NCBI GenBank assembly: GCA_025991245.1
Contig: BQMJ01000050.1
Span: 140,535-204,534 of the forward strand
From: Galdieria partita
Taxonomy: Eukaryota; Rhodophyta; Bangiophyceae; Galdieriales; Galdieriaceae
DNA length: 64,000 nucleotides
Direction of reading: 5' to 3'
A program made the position numbers and the translations under genes. Positions 33,891 through 44,689 of the stretch are shown piece by piece. Below the pieces are notes generated by a model. It was not told where the DNA came from. It searched no databases and worked only from the letters and a program-made list of their open reading frames with translations. Positions within the stretch are counted from its first letter, which is position 1. The number at the start of each line of letters is the position of its first letter.

Positions 33891-35043
33891 ATGGATTCTC
33901 CAAGAATACAGAACGAGCTATCTTCCGTCTTGATAGACTTGAGCAGTCGATTCCTTTTAACGTTATCACAAGAAGACTTTGAAAACTTTGAGAGATTGTT
34001 TTTTGCTGTAGAAGAAGCGCACTGGTTTTACGACGATTTCTTCAGGGAAAAGAACTCGAGGCTTCCTAAACTTACCTTGAAAGAATTCGCGGCAATGTTG
34101 TTTGAACACTCTCCGTTATTGGAAAAATATACAAAACATATAGAACATTTATTAAAGAATTTTCAGCAGTATAAGAACAGTATTCCAACGGCTGGTGTAG
34201 CCCTTTTGAATACATCTCTCGAGAAGGTACTTCTGGTGAAAGGTTTTCGAGGCAAGAGTTGGAGCTTCCCGAAAGGCAAAGTGGGGAAAGACGAAAGTTA
34301 CGTAAGTATACGATAACTGTTTTTTCTACTCTAACCTGTTTGAGCAGGAAACTTGTGCTGTGCGAGAAGCAAGAGAAGAAGTAGGCTTCGACGTCTCAAA
34401 GCAACTTTTCAGGGAGAATCTTTTAACTTCAAACTGGCAGGGACACGAGTCATATATTTTTATTGTGCCAGGTATACCAGACACCACCAAGTTTGAGACA
34501 AACACAAGAAAAGAGATATCGGAAATCAAGTGGCACGACATATTTTCGCTTCCCTCTCCAGATGACGACTCGGGTGGTACAGAATTGCATCCTAAGCTCA
34601 AAAGAAGCCGCTTCTTTTCTGTATTACCGTTCGTAAAACCCTTGCAGAGTTGGGTTCTTTCTAGAAATCGAAAGCTTGGAGTTACAAGAGATTTTTTGGG
34701 TCTTCAGAATACTCGGACAAAATCACCTTGTTATAACTTTACGAGCAAACGCGTTAGCCGTCGTGATGTCATTTCAAAGCAACGAGTGGAAACAAAGCCA
34801 GTGAAGACGAACAGAAAAGACGTGGAAACTTTTGGAGTCGGCAAACCGTTTCGCTCCTGGGAAGAAGAACGGAACTTCTTTCAGGCTTGTCTCGATAGAA
34901 ATTCACAAGGGAATATTACTCAACCTCCTGAAAAACCTTTTCTACTAGAAGTTACTCCTCAAAAAGGAAGTAGTTTGGACAACTTTGCATTTTCTAGGCA
35001 AAGTATCGAAGCAGAGTGGGAACGACTGACTTCCCAAAGTTAA
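33891..35043 (+). CDS. DCP2: mRNA-decapping enzyme DCP2
   Basis: Exons 33891-34301 and 34348-35043 encode 368 residues. DCP2 hydrolyses the m7GpppN cap, committing mRNA to 5'->3' decay. The N-terminal helical regulatory domain is clear: LIDLSSRFLLTLSQEDFENF and FAVEEAHWFYDDFFREK. The Nudix fold follows (AGVALLNTSLEKVLLVKG, GKSWSFPKGKVGKDE) and the Nudix box spans the intron: GKVGKDESY joined to ETCAVREAREEVGFD, keeping the catalytic Glu residues of REAREEVG. Box B-like ISEIKWHDIFSLP and FFSVLPFVKPLQSWV are also family features. The C-terminal 130 residues are basic and low in structure; short motifs such as KPFRSWEEERNFF could bind partners (inference). Confidence 0.93.
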
Positions 35044-35171
35044 ATGAGAAACGAAATTGAATGATGTGGCCACGTTTTCGCACCCTCACGTTGTTTAGTT
35101 GCATGTCGCTGTCCAAGTTGAAATGGCTCTGAAGGCAAACGCTGCTGTCGAGCTTTGAATTTGAGTTGCAT

Positions 35172-37376
35172 ATGGAAAACTCAAGCACGGACTCCTTTGA
35201 AATAAATTCTAGTGTGAAAAGCTCTTCTTCAACCAGTGGAACTTTTGATAGTAGCTTTTCTGCAAACGTCGAGAGAGGAAGGGAAATCCTTATGTTTCTA
35301 AAAAGTTCTAAGATGAAGTATCATGATATAAATAGTGACTTGGATGATTATGGAACTAGTAGTTCAAGCGATGTCGATGAACTCAATAACTTATCGCCAG
35401 ACATGTCATCACAGCAAGACAAGAACAGAATGGAAGAAACTTTTATTCCTCGCGTTGCAGGCTTGAACGAAAAGAAACGTGGCAGAGAAAAGTCACGGTC
35501 TCCTATCGGAGCAAATGTGAATGAGTTGATAATGGAGAATCATAGAACTCAAATAGAGATAAATTCTGCGAGAGAACGTAATGCGGCTTTAAGTCAACGA
35601 TTGGAACATCTTATGGATAAACTTAGTCACCATAAGTCGGAAAAGAAAACATACTTACACCGCATGGAGATTTTGAAACAAGAAGTAACCTATCTTAAGA
35701 ACGAATTGCAAGAATATCACTCGCAGTCGAAGTCAGTTCGTGAAAGAGAATATGATTTGCAGTCTCAGCTTAAGGGCTTACAGATAAAGCATGAACAGTT
35801 ACTTAAGGAATATATGGAATTGAAGGAACGTGTGGCTATTTTGAAACAAAAATTGGAAACAAAGGAAATTCTGATCTTACAAATGAAAGAAAAGGAAGAA
35901 AAACATTTTGAATTAGAAGAAACATGGAAGCTTGAACGCGATTCTCTGGTACGAGGATATGAAGATTGTTTGCTGAAATATGAGCAGCTGGAGAAAACAC
36001 ATGAAAGATTGCAGTCGAAACTGGAAAATGATGAGGAGCAGTTTGCTACTGTTGAAAGAGTGCTACGTAAGCATATTGAGGAGCTTGAAAGAAAGGAGAA
36101 AGCTAAGGAAATGGAGATGGAGAACTTGCGAAACGAGAAAGATTTTTCACAGGATGAATTGCAACAGATGAAGATAGAATTGGCGCAAAAGACGGAGAAT
36201 ATTCGTAACTACGAAACCCAATTGATTTGTAACGAGGAAGCGTTAAGGTTTTCGAAGGAGGCAGCCACTCGATTGCAGCAGCAACTTCATGATTGGCTTC
36301 AGAAGAGAGAGCAACTTGAAAATCGTTTAGAGGAACGTGAAAAACAAAACGGTCTGCTTTATTTAGAGAATACTGATCTGAGAAGAACTTTAAAGGAGTA
36401 TCAAGATAAATTATCAGAGCAACAGACAAAAATAGAACTTTACAAGGACAGGATCAAAGTATTTGATTCTGTAAGGAATTTGTTAGAAGAAAAGGCTCCC
36501 AAAGTATTGGAGTTGACTAATAAGAACCGCTTAGATTCAACTCAACAGACAGATATTAGTGGACCTGTTTACGAGGACGATCTTGAAAGGTTATTCTCGC
36601 GTATGAGTAAGTTATTTGTAGATTCCATTCACCAGGTGCAACACCCAAACGAGAAACACTTCCAGATTACAAGTGGGAGAGGAAGTGGTGTTTTAGATGG
36701 TGAAAGTTCTTCAATCAGCTACCCTATTGTGAAGAATCCCAATAGCAGTTCGGTTCGTTTTACTGTTGAAAACTCGCAGGTTTCTGATATCTCTAGCTTT
36801 ACAAAGTCTAAGAACAAAGTGAATGAAAGAGATTTTGACAAGTTACAGGATGAACAGTGCAATATCTCTTCTGTGAACGAGAGAATAGACAGGAATGCAA
36901 AGAACCAACCTTCGCAAGTAGATGAATGGAAGCTGAAGCTAATGGAATGGAAATTTTTGTTGGATGTAAATATGAAAAGGGAGTTTCTATCAATAATTGA
37001 AGATGAGAACGTCGCAGAAACAGTTGATCGTTTATCGGAAGAGTTAGTTCTTTTGGTCTCCAAACTAGAAAAATTTCAAAGCAGTTCGTACCAAGTTTCA
37101 TCCAATATTTCAATAGAGCAGAACAGTAGCAAGTCGAGTATGAAGCCAGAACAAGAAAACATAGCTTTAGGAGCAATTTTGACGCATATTCGTCAGTTGA
37201 GAAATTTATGGCTTCACGAAGTGGAAATTAATCGCATACTGCGAGGTTTGCTATTGTCTACGGGTGTTACAGGTAGTCATTTATCTGGGAAACTTTGTGA
37301 GTTCCCTCAATTATCATCCGACGGTTATTCTTGCCTGCAGGATTGCGACTACCTTGACCAAGAGACAATAGAATAA
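35172..37376 (+). CDS. Coiled-coil protein of unknown function
   Basis: One exon, 734 residues, from an ATG at 35172. The first 120 residues are Ser-rich and acidic (SSVKSSSSTSGTFDSSF, NSDLDDYGTSSSSDVDEL). From about residue 120 to 440 the sequence is an almost unbroken coiled coil with heptads and many Glu/Lys/Gln (ELKERVAILKQKLETKEI, KREQLENRLEEREKQ). A second, shorter helical region near residues 580-690 (DEWKLKLMEWKFLLDVN, ILTHIRQLRNLWLHEVEIN) is less charged and might be a folded tail. I recognise no family; the C-terminal part could help a profile search. Such proteins are often centrosomal, cytoskeletal or Golgi tethers, but nothing here decides. Confidence 0.72.
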   Translation: MENSSTDSFEINSSVKSSSSTSGTFDSSFSANVERGREILMFLKSSKMKYHDINSDLDDYGTSSSSDVDELNNLSPDMSSQQDKNRMEETFIPRVAGLNEKKRGREKSRSPIGANVNELIMENHRTQIEINSARERNAALSQRLEHLMDKLSHHKSEKKTYLHRMEILKQEVTYLKNELQEYHSQSKSVREREYDLQSQLKGLQIKHEQLLKEYMELKERVAILKQKLETKEILILQMKEKEEKHFELEETWKLERDSLVRGYEDCLLKYEQLEKTHERLQSKLENDEEQFATVERVLRKHIEELERKEKAKEMEMENLRNEKDFSQDELQQMKIELAQKTENIRNYETQLICNEEALRFSKEAATRLQQQLHDWLQKREQLENRLEEREKQNGLLYLENTDLRRTLKEYQDKLSEQQTKIELYKDRIKVFDSVRNLLEEKAPKVLELTNKNRLDSTQQTDISGPVYEDDLERLFSRMSKLFVDSIHQVQHPNEKHFQITSGRGSGVLDGESSSISYPIVKNPNSSSVRFTVENSQVSDISSFTKSKNKVNERDFDKLQDEQCNISSVNERIDRNAKNQPSQVDEWKLKLMEWKFLLDVNMKREFLSIIEDENVAETVDRLSEELVLLVSKLEKFQSSSYQVSSNISIEQNSSKSSMKPEQENIALGAILTHIRQLRNLWLHEVEINRILRGLLLSTGVTGSHLSGKLCEFPQLSSDGYSCLQDCDYLDQETIE

Positions 37377-37751
37377 GAACATAACTTTCAAACACATTTT
37401 ATCCTTTCTAGATCATCCACGGATAGTATTGCTTCTTTAGTCCTATCTTTTGGCCTTTTTTTGGAAAAGGGATGAATTGCTGCAGTAGATAGTGTTACTC
37501 TGTTATAGAGGTCACTAAGTGTGGTTATCTTAGGCCGAAGTAACGACCAAAAGCTCAAGGTTTCCAAAAGTGCAAAGAATTGTAGTAACATAAAGATGCT
37601 TTTGTTAGAGATTGCATGCCTAAAACAACTTGAAGCACAGTGCTGCCTATCCTAGAAACAACAGTCATAAAACATTCTTTAATGCTTCCTACTATTTAAC
37701 TGAGCCAAAGTGACTCATCGAAGAATACAAGTTCTATATCTAATGCCCCTT
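37377..37751. other. Convergent spacer
   Basis: About 375 bp between the coiled-coil gene stop and the CPN10 stop. One minus-strand frame (37388-37591) lacks any resemblance to a known protein. I see nothing else. Confidence 0.4.
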
Positions 37752-38104
37752 TCATTCAAGTTTTGCTAGGATCTCATCATCACGATAGAGGTAAAGTTCC
37801 TTTCCATCGACATTGATAGCGCTGCCTCCAAACTCTGGGAGTAAGACGTGGTCTCCCTCCCGGCAAGAAGGAGGAACGGTTTTTCCATCTTGAGTTCTCG
37901 ATCCAGGTCCAACTGCCACAACTTTTGCTTCATTGAGTTTACTTATGGCAGACTCTGGGAGCAGTACACCACCTGCGGTCTTCTTTTTCGGTTGCAACTT
38001 TTCCACAAGTACACGATCTAGTAACGGAATGAGTCGTTTTCCAGCTCCAGACTACAAAAAGTTGACCAAGAACTCGTAAAACAACAAGACCAATAACTTA
38101 CCAT
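37752..38104 (-). CDS. CPN10: Mitochondrial chaperonin 10 (GroES/HSPE1)
   Basis: Co-chaperonin of Hsp60. Exon 2 (38051-37752) encodes 99 residues and the stop: SGAGKRLIPLLDRVLVEKLQ, KTAGGVLLPESAISKLNEAK (mobile loop), VVAVGPGSRTQDG, GDHVLLPEFGGSAINVDGKE and LYRDDEILAKLE. The only ATG that reads into this frame is the last codon of the upstream exon (38104-38102), directly followed by a phase-0 intron with a GTAAGT donor (38052-38101, 50 nt). The upstream exon frame has no other ATG; an ATG further upstream runs into a stop. The coding part of exon 1 is therefore the start codon alone. The total of 100 residues is normal for Cpn10, which needs no cleaved presequence. Confidence 0.9.
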
Positions 38105-38251
38105 CCAAGTTTGAACAAAAATATCCCTCGATTCACGAAATTCAATAAGAGTTAAGCGTCGTCCATTAAATGTGAGAATTGGAACTTTCCAGAAAGCTGC
38201 AGTCCCCAGAAGCCTTTTCTTCAAGATCACAGTAAGAATAACATAGGAGTT

Positions 38252-40564
38252 TTATTTGTCCCTGAAAAGCGAACGGAACTTGTCAAACATAACTGACGGA
38301 TCCAATAAAGTAGAGCGTTCTTTAGAGACAGGTTTACTTTCTGACCTGAACAACTTTCCGCTCGATGACTCTGGTGAGGTTGCCTTGGTACTAACAGTTT
38401 TCTCTCTGGACTTTTCCTTTTTTGAGACTCGATCTATAGTTACTTTCTCTTTGGGAATTTCATTTTGCAAATTATTTTCTTCTTGGTCGGAAGAGAGAAG
38501 GTGACTTGCAAGTTCGTCGTTTTCATATGCGGCAATGACACTGAGAACGTCCTCAGGAGCCAGTAAGGATGTCCCTCCTATATAAACGTCTAAATCAAAT
38601 TTCGCAGATATTTCATATGCCACGCGGATCTCCGACAAAGTTACACCGCCAATAAAAAACACGATAATACTTTTTCGTTGACTTAATGTCTCACATACGT
38701 CTTTTGTAGATCCACCGGTTATGCGGAAGGGTTGCGAGTAGTTCTTTGGTGACCAAGATAAGGCTTCTTTGGTTAAATCTCCGGTCGAGGCTTCTAGACG
38801 CATATTTATCCCAGTCGAGGATCCGCGTCGATGGCGAACAGAGCCAGCTCTTGGTCTGGTTGCTTGAGTCTCGTTCAAGTTGGAATTGCCGGCTTGCATT
38901 GAGTTTATACAGGGATAACCTTCAAGGCTAAGACAACCTTCTACAAAGTCAATAAGCAAACGTTTAAGTGGAGGAGAGTATCTCGAAAGTTCATAGACTT
39001 CCCCGTCAATATATCTTTTATATCTTTTTGACGCCTGTCGTTTCTCAAGTTTCTTCTTTATCCAACCCTTACTTTTTGTCGATGGCGAAGTTTCCTGCTT
39101 CTCTTCAAGTTGAAGGGATAACCAGTAGTTCATGAGCTTATCGACACCCTGTATAATATTGCGAGAAGATTTAGAATATGATTTTAAGAAGTTTTCCACT
39201 TGTAGAATGGAAAAAGACGAAATATTCGTTTGATAAGGGAGGAAAAACCTGCGGAATTCACTGGACAAATACTTGACTAGTAGTAATAGCCGGATACGGT
39301 CGTACTCTTCCAATGAAGAGTCGACAAATAACGAATTCAATATATTTACATATTCTCGTTGTTTGACTTTTTCACCATTAATGTTTTTACCAGTTGAAAT
39401 ATCTTGTTCCACTTCTGCAATTTTTCGTAAGTTTCTTCGATGATATTCTCGCATGCAAGTTGACATCAGCTCTTGATGTAAGGCATACCTTGAAAGCTTC
39501 TCGTGATATTCTGGAAACGATCTGAGCGCAGCATTGAGTTCCTTAATCATCACAGATCTATCCTTTGATTCCGATGTTCCACTTTGATATGATTTATTCT
39601 GCTGTAACTGTGCAGCCTTGTTGGTAGACGCAAAGGCTTTCAATTCACTATCGAGTTCCTTAATAGCATCCGCAATATGTTGATGTCGCAACTTCTTCCA
39701 TAGGGGATCGTTTTCATCTTCGAGTATGCCATGGCCTTTTTTCGTTTTTCCAGTTGCATCAGAATACTCATATTGAAAAGTGCTACCATTACAAGAGGAG
39801 CGATCTAAAGGGGCTAGATCATAGCACATGGCTTGATAAGTGAATTCGTGCAGTAGAACTGAAACCAAGTCACTCGGTCTTTCTAATACGAAAACAGTTG
39901 GCTCAAGTGGAGGAATAACTCTTTTTCTCGGTGCCCATTCGTAAAGTTGTCTTAAGCGCTTAGACGTTTCAAATATAAGTTTTTTTGAAATAAAGGAACT
40001 TGCATGGTACCTGTACTGCACTTGGTCAAAGCCAAAGCTGTATAATAAGGTCACCAGGCGATCTGCAACTAACGACAACTCTTCTTCTCTAGCTTCCTTT
40101 CCTTTGTTATATAACTGTAGGATAGAGGCACTTGGTCTCTCTAGTGAAAAAACCATTTCTTCTCTGGCTATAAAGTCCAAATAAAGCTCCTTCAAGGTCT
40201 TCACTTTGCTTATAAATGAGCCAGGAAGTTGAAACTGTTGGAACACAGAATCTTGTAGATGTCTAATAAAGAGGATATGGAATGACTTGAAGTTTGCGTT
40301 ACTCTCTTTTCTCAAAAGTTTCGCAGTGCGAATGGTTGGATTCAGTATGTAAACAGCATCTGCTGACGGTAAATAGGTTCGCTCAGCTTCCAACTGCTCT
40401 ACCAAGGAAATTCCAACGCTCACAAGTTCACTCATTCTAAACACCGCTGAAACTATCTTTAAAGTATATCTATCCACTATAAGTACACTGCATGAAGACC
40501 CTTTTACCAAGGAGAAAACTTCCTCTTCTAGGCGTTGTCGCACAAGCTGTTTCAAGTGGGTCAT
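38252..40564 (-). CDS. SEC1-like: Sec1/Munc18-family SNARE regulator
   Basis: One exon of 770 residues. SM proteins bind syntaxins and SNARE bundles to drive vesicle fusion. Visible family features are VLIVDRYTLKIVSAVFRMSE (domain 1), ADAVYILNPT, FVLERPSDLVSVLLHEFTY followed by QAMCYDLAPLD (domain 2), and DENDPLWKKLRHQHIADAIK. The later FIGGVTLSEIRVAYEIS is the conserved C-terminal core (usually GG.T..E...). The pattern best fits the Sec1/KEULE (exocytic) branch over VPS45, SLY1 or VPS33, judged by the DPLW and HIA motifs. The protein has a 100-residue insertion near residues 500-600 and a basic Ser-rich tail after the core. The start at 40564 is the first ATG of a frame open slightly further upstream. 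Confidence 0.85.
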   Translation of the reverse strand: MTHLKQLVRQRLEEEVFSLVKGSSCSVLIVDRYTLKIVSAVFRMSELVSVGISLVEQLEAERTYLPSADAVYILNPTIRTAKLLRKESNANFKSFHILFIRHLQDSVFQQFQLPGSFISKVKTLKELYLDFIAREEMVFSLERPSASILQLYNKGKEAREEELSLVADRLVTLLYSFGFDQVQYRYHASSFISKKLIFETSKRLRQLYEWAPRKRVIPPLEPTVFVLERPSDLVSVLLHEFTYQAMCYDLAPLDRSSCNGSTFQYEYSDATGKTKKGHGILEDENDPLWKKLRHQHIADAIKELDSELKAFASTNKAAQLQQNKSYQSGTSESKDRSVMIKELNAALRSFPEYHEKLSRYALHQELMSTCMREYHRRNLRKIAEVEQDISTGKNINGEKVKQREYVNILNSLFVDSSLEEYDRIRLLLLVKYLSSEFRRFFLPYQTNISSFSILQVENFLKSYSKSSRNIIQGVDKLMNYWLSLQLEEKQETSPSTKSKGWIKKKLEKRQASKRYKRYIDGEVYELSRYSPPLKRLLIDFVEGCLSLEGYPCINSMQAGNSNLNETQATRPRAGSVRHRRGSSTGINMRLEASTGDLTKEALSWSPKNYSQPFRITGGSTKDVCETLSQRKSIIVFFIGGVTLSEIRVAYEISAKFDLDVYIGGTSLLAPEDVLSVIAAYENDELASHLLSSDQEENNLQNEIPKEKVTIDRVSKKEKSREKTVSTKATSPESSSGKLFRSESKPVSKERSTLLDPSVMFDKFRSLFRDK

Positions 40565-40917
40565 AACCAATAGAGTCAAATGCACTCATTCAATTTTGTC
40601 GATAAGGTCCTTTGAAGGACTTCAATGAAACAAACTGCAATTGAAATGTCAGCAATTCCTTTTCAACAACAACAAGACTACCATCATGTTGATGAGACTA
40701 ATAATTGCAGAGTTTTCTTGAGTCACAAAGGTAAAGCACTAAAGATTAAACTCGAGCTTCTTCTCTCCTGTAGCACTACCATGAAATATGATGCTTTTGA
40801 AGTTGCACCTTTATTAAAACAGCAGAATTGTAAGAAGAAAAGTCTGAACTGCTAAATAATTGGAATCTTTAGAATTATTCATTTCTTCAACTGTGCATTC
40901 CCACGAACAACAAATCA
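40565..40917. other. Spacer between the Sec1-like gene and the M13 peptidase
   Basis: About 350 bp. A plus-strand frame of 76 codons starts at an ATG at 40625 but shows no family resemblance or splice context. I leave it unannotated. Confidence 0.35.
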
Positions 40918-43676
40918 TTACCAGACACTACAAGTATGTTCAGGAGCGTATTTCGACCCTTCATGGCAACCAAACGTGTTGGCAAACTAGAAAATTTAGA
41001 AAAAAACAATTAGACTATCGCATTCGAACTTACTTCTCGATATTGAGAGAGTGGTCCTCTAACTCGGAATTCGCTGGGGCTATAATGTAAGGCGTAAACT
41101 AAAGAACGCAAAAAATACAATAAACAAATATACCTGTGAGGATCAGTCTCCAATAGCATTTCCAAGGTCTCTGTGGTATATTTTCGGCACCAAAGCTGCG
41201 CGTAGGAGACAAAAAACAGTTGCTCGTCGTTCAATCCTGGCACAAAGTCGTTGCCAGAAAATTGCGTTGCAAGTCCACCAGAAAAATATTTATACGCCTG
41301 GTACGCCACTTTAACTCCACCGAGGTCTGCAATATTCTCTCCAAGGGTCAAGTTGCCATTGACGTGGTACTCAGAGGAAAGTTGGCTAGGTTGAAATGAT
41401 GAATAAAGATTGGACACACACTGAGCTCGTTCTTCAAACATTCTTTCAACGTCACTTGTCCACCACTCATGGAGTGAACCTTTACCATCGAACTTACGTC
41501 CCTGATCATCAAACCCTGAGTAAAATATTATCAATTCTTTCTTGCAACGTTCTCAGTATTATTACCATGGCTCAATTCATGTCCCATAACACTACCAAGT
41601 CCACCAAAATTAACAGCAGCTGGATACTCTTCAGAAAAAAAGGGAGGTTGTAATATCGCAGCAGGAAAAACCATTTCATTTTGTGATGCTAGGTTGAGTT
41701 AGTAAAAGAGGTCACAAATGTTCCCATTAAATGAACATACGATTGTAGTAAGCATTTACGGTCTGCGGAGTCATCAGCCACTCCTTTTTATCCACAGGCT
41801 TGCCTAACTTCTCCAACGCTTTCTTACTATCGTGTAGTCTTATAGATAGGCAATTTGCGAAAAAATTATCATCAGCAATTTCGACATCATCATAGGTATC
41901 AGGATTTTCGGAGTAGCCTATCTTGTTGTTGACCTGACGAAGCTTTTCTGCAGCTGCACTTTTCACCTGGTCGTTTAACCAAGGAGAGTCTCGTAAAACA
42001 ACAGCAAATGATGCTTCGATTTTTCGAAGCATATTCTCTGCAGACTCCTTCTTTGAAGATGAAAAGTTCTGTTCAACAAAAGCCATTCCAAGTAAGTCTC
42101 CGAGTCCAGTGTTGGTATAGGATAGACAACGTCTCCAACGAGGAGACTTCTCTTTCTGGCCAGCAACCTTTTCAAACAGGACGTTAGATACCCTGCTAAG
42201 ATCAGACAGCAGAAAGATAAATTACCTTTCTTCCATAGAAATCGAAGTATTTGTCATAAAAATTTTCGCCTAGCATACCATTGGAAGCCAAACTATTGAG
42301 AGCATGAAATGTCATATAAGCTTTGATTGTATCTACTGCAGTCGAGTTCATCAATTCACTCAATTTTGCAAAAAATTCTACATTGTCTAAAATAACAATG
42401 TTGTCTATCTTACTGGGTTCAACGCCCAATACAGATAAATATGTTTCCATGTGCATATGTTCAGGAATAAGTGTAATAGGCACAGGATTGTAAGATACGT
42501 TTGGATCTCTCAAATACGCAAGAGGAAGAGACACATTAGCAAGTACAGTCTCCAACAATAAAATTTCATTGGCAGCTTCCTCTAAACTCGTAGAAAATAT
42601 CGAGGAGTTCTCCTTTGAATCCTTACTTGAGTTCAACAAAGTTGCATTCAACAGGTCCTTAATGTAATTAACGTATTGCAAACGAAGTTGTTTGCGTTCT
42701 GTCGATTGTTCCAAGTAATATTCTCGTGAAGGCAAAGAAAGGCCTCCCTGAGAGAAGTAGAAAGAGTACCTAAGATATTAGCTAATATGAATCAAACATT
42801 CTCATGCTAGTTCACTTACTTTGTCGGATCCAACAAATCTTCGGCTATACTGGCTTCAAAGAAAACACTAATTTCAGCGGTATGGAACAACGCAGTCAAA
42901 CTGGCTACACTTCTTGAGTCTGAAAGGTTCTTCAAGAGACTATAATACGAGAGATTCAAGTATTGCAGTAGAGCGCTCTACACAACGCAGTTCAGTTGAA
43001 CATCTCCACAACAATCTGTTTCAGCTCACAGAATCATCAGGCATATTCATGCAAGAGAAGTAATATTTTCCTGTTTTGGTATGTCCAATATAAAGCTCTC
43101 CTTCCAAGAGGTTTCGAAGGGTTGCTTCAATCTTATCGGCTAAGACTGTAAAGGATTTGCCATACGAAGATTTGTCAGGGGGAATCGACGTTTTATTCAG
43201 CCAACCCCCACAAGCAAACCTTTCGAACTTTAAACATTGTACAAGGACTTCGAAGTAGGTAACTGTACCTGTAAAAATCCTCGCAAGGATCTATTCCAGA
43301 GTCCATGGCTTCTATTATGGACGATGCTAAAGCGCTTCGAGACTGGTCTTCACTTTGAGAAAATACTGTTTCACCATCACCATCTGCAGGTTCGTTGCCT
43401 GCTTGTGAAGGAGGATTTTTCCAGAACCAGCCTGGAAAGGCAACAAATATGAGTCCTGCAACTAAAAAACTTGTGGCAAATATAACTGTTAGAACTGGAA
43501 GTAACCTCTTTCTAATCAAATGACAATCAGATTGGCAGTAAATCAAAATACGCAAAGACGAACAATTTACTACTAGTGGAAACATTGCGGTACGAATCAT
43601 ACTCCCCTTCAGTAGGCTCCTCTCCAAGAAGTGGAGCAGTTCCAGAAGCGGAGGGTTCGTCTTCTCTTGTTGACAT
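40918..43676 (-). CDS. M13-family zinc metallopeptidase (neprilysin / endothelin-converting-enzyme type), type-II membrane protein
   Basis: Ten exons (43676-43603, 43511-43269, 43219-43030, 42977-42820, 42769-42226, 42167-41741, 41688-41566, 41515-41134, 41079-41034, 40986-40918) sum to 2256 nt, 751 residues. Short cytosolic tail, then a signal anchor ([20 protein letters not shown]), then the ectodomain: [46 protein letters not shown] and [22 protein letters not shown]. The zinc site is [18 protein letters not shown] (HExxH) with ENIADLGG supplying the third ligand. The end [17 protein letters not shown] then FANTFGC...CSVW matches the family's invariant C-terminus. Several sequons lie in the ectodomain. 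The first intron (91 nt) is the least certain: unspliced, an ATG at 43601 also reads into the anchor. Confidence 0.9.
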
Positions 43677-43740
43677 TCCTGTCGATTTGATTTCCAAAAT
43701 TTCACAACACAAATTTGGAAGTTTGCCTTTATCACGTGAA
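43677..43740. promoter_or_regulatory. 64-bp divergent promoter between M13 peptidase and ALG13
   Basis: Only 64 bp lie between the two opposite start codons as modelled. Both core promoters and 5' leaders must fit here or inside the neighbouring exons. Confidence 0.45.
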
Positions 43741-44542
43741 ATGAACCAAAACGAAAAGCTTAACTCGCAACCTCTTCGCAAAGTTTTTGTTACTGTGGGA
43801 AGTACAAGCTTTGATGAACTCATTGCAGCCATCAACAAACAAAGTTTCCTTGCTGTGAGTCAATAATTATGCTTTAACTTTTATTCTTATTTGTCGAAGG
43901 CCATACAATCTCTTGGAGTGGAAGAGATTAAAGTGCAAGTGAGTATGTATTTTTCGTTTCAACGTTTGTCTTGATGTTTTGTAGTATGGAAATGGGAAAG
44001 TTTTGCCAAGAACAAGTCACAACGAGAAACTGAAGTTGGAATCTTTTCAGTATAAGGTATTCTCCTGTTCTGTTTGAAACTAACTCAAATAATGCTTCTA
44101 GTCGTCCATTATCGAGGACTTTAACTGGGCTGACCTTGTTATCTCACACGGAGGAGCAGTAAGAAGTATTATCGTGTTGTTTGCATATTTCTAACTGTAG
44201 TATAGGGTTCAGTTTTGGAAAGCCTAAGAGCAAAGAAAAAGTTGGTAAGTCCTTCGTTTCTTGCACAAAATAGATTTATAAGAAGGGAAGATTATTGTTG
44301 TGAATAAGGAGCTTATGGAGAATCATCAACTGGAACTTGCTGAAGCCTTGACAAGAAATGGCTATGCCCTTTTAGCCTCTACTGAATCTTTGGTAGAAGC
44401 AATAAAGAACTTGGTATGTTGCCCTTCACTATGCTATGATTCTAACTTTTCTCAGGACTTTCAAAAACTAAAACCTTTACCAGAGCCCAATGTGTTTCCA
44501 GTTGTTACTGTGCTCCATCAGGAACTAAATAATTGCAGTTGA
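43741..44542 (+). CDS. ALG13: ALG13, catalytic subunit of UDP-GlcNAc transferase for lipid-linked oligosaccharide
   Basis: Seven small exons (43741-43854, 43900-43938, 43985-44056, 44102-44158, 44206-44244, 44291-44413, 44456-44542) encode 176 residues. With membrane partner ALG14 it adds the second GlcNAc to dolichol-PP-GlcNAc on the cytosolic face of the ER. Signatures are RKVFVTVGSTSFDELI (start of the GT28 C-terminal-type fold), YGNGKVLP, ADLVISHGGA joined to GSVLESLRAKKKL, and IIVVNKELMENHQLELAEAL. The length is that of short eukaryotic ALG13 proteins. Every exon here has a whole number of codons, so all introns are phase 0. Confidence 0.92.
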
Positions 44543-44689
44543 AGATTTAAGTGACACTGAATATTGATTGATACAACGACATTTTCAAGATTGCATTAAA
44601 ATTTGAGTAGAAAACATTCATCCTATGTCTGTGAGAGATGGATAAAAATTTATGTTTTGAACTTTGTCATTGAAGCAATTCGAAGACAT

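Noticed and set aside
37388-37591. 67-codon minus-strand frame between convergent genes
   Set aside because: No recognisable motif; lies in a probable 3' UTR region.
40625-40855. 76-codon plus-strand frame with an ATG
   Set aside because: No family resemblance and no splice context; it sits in a short spacer between two minus-strand genes, so chance is likely.
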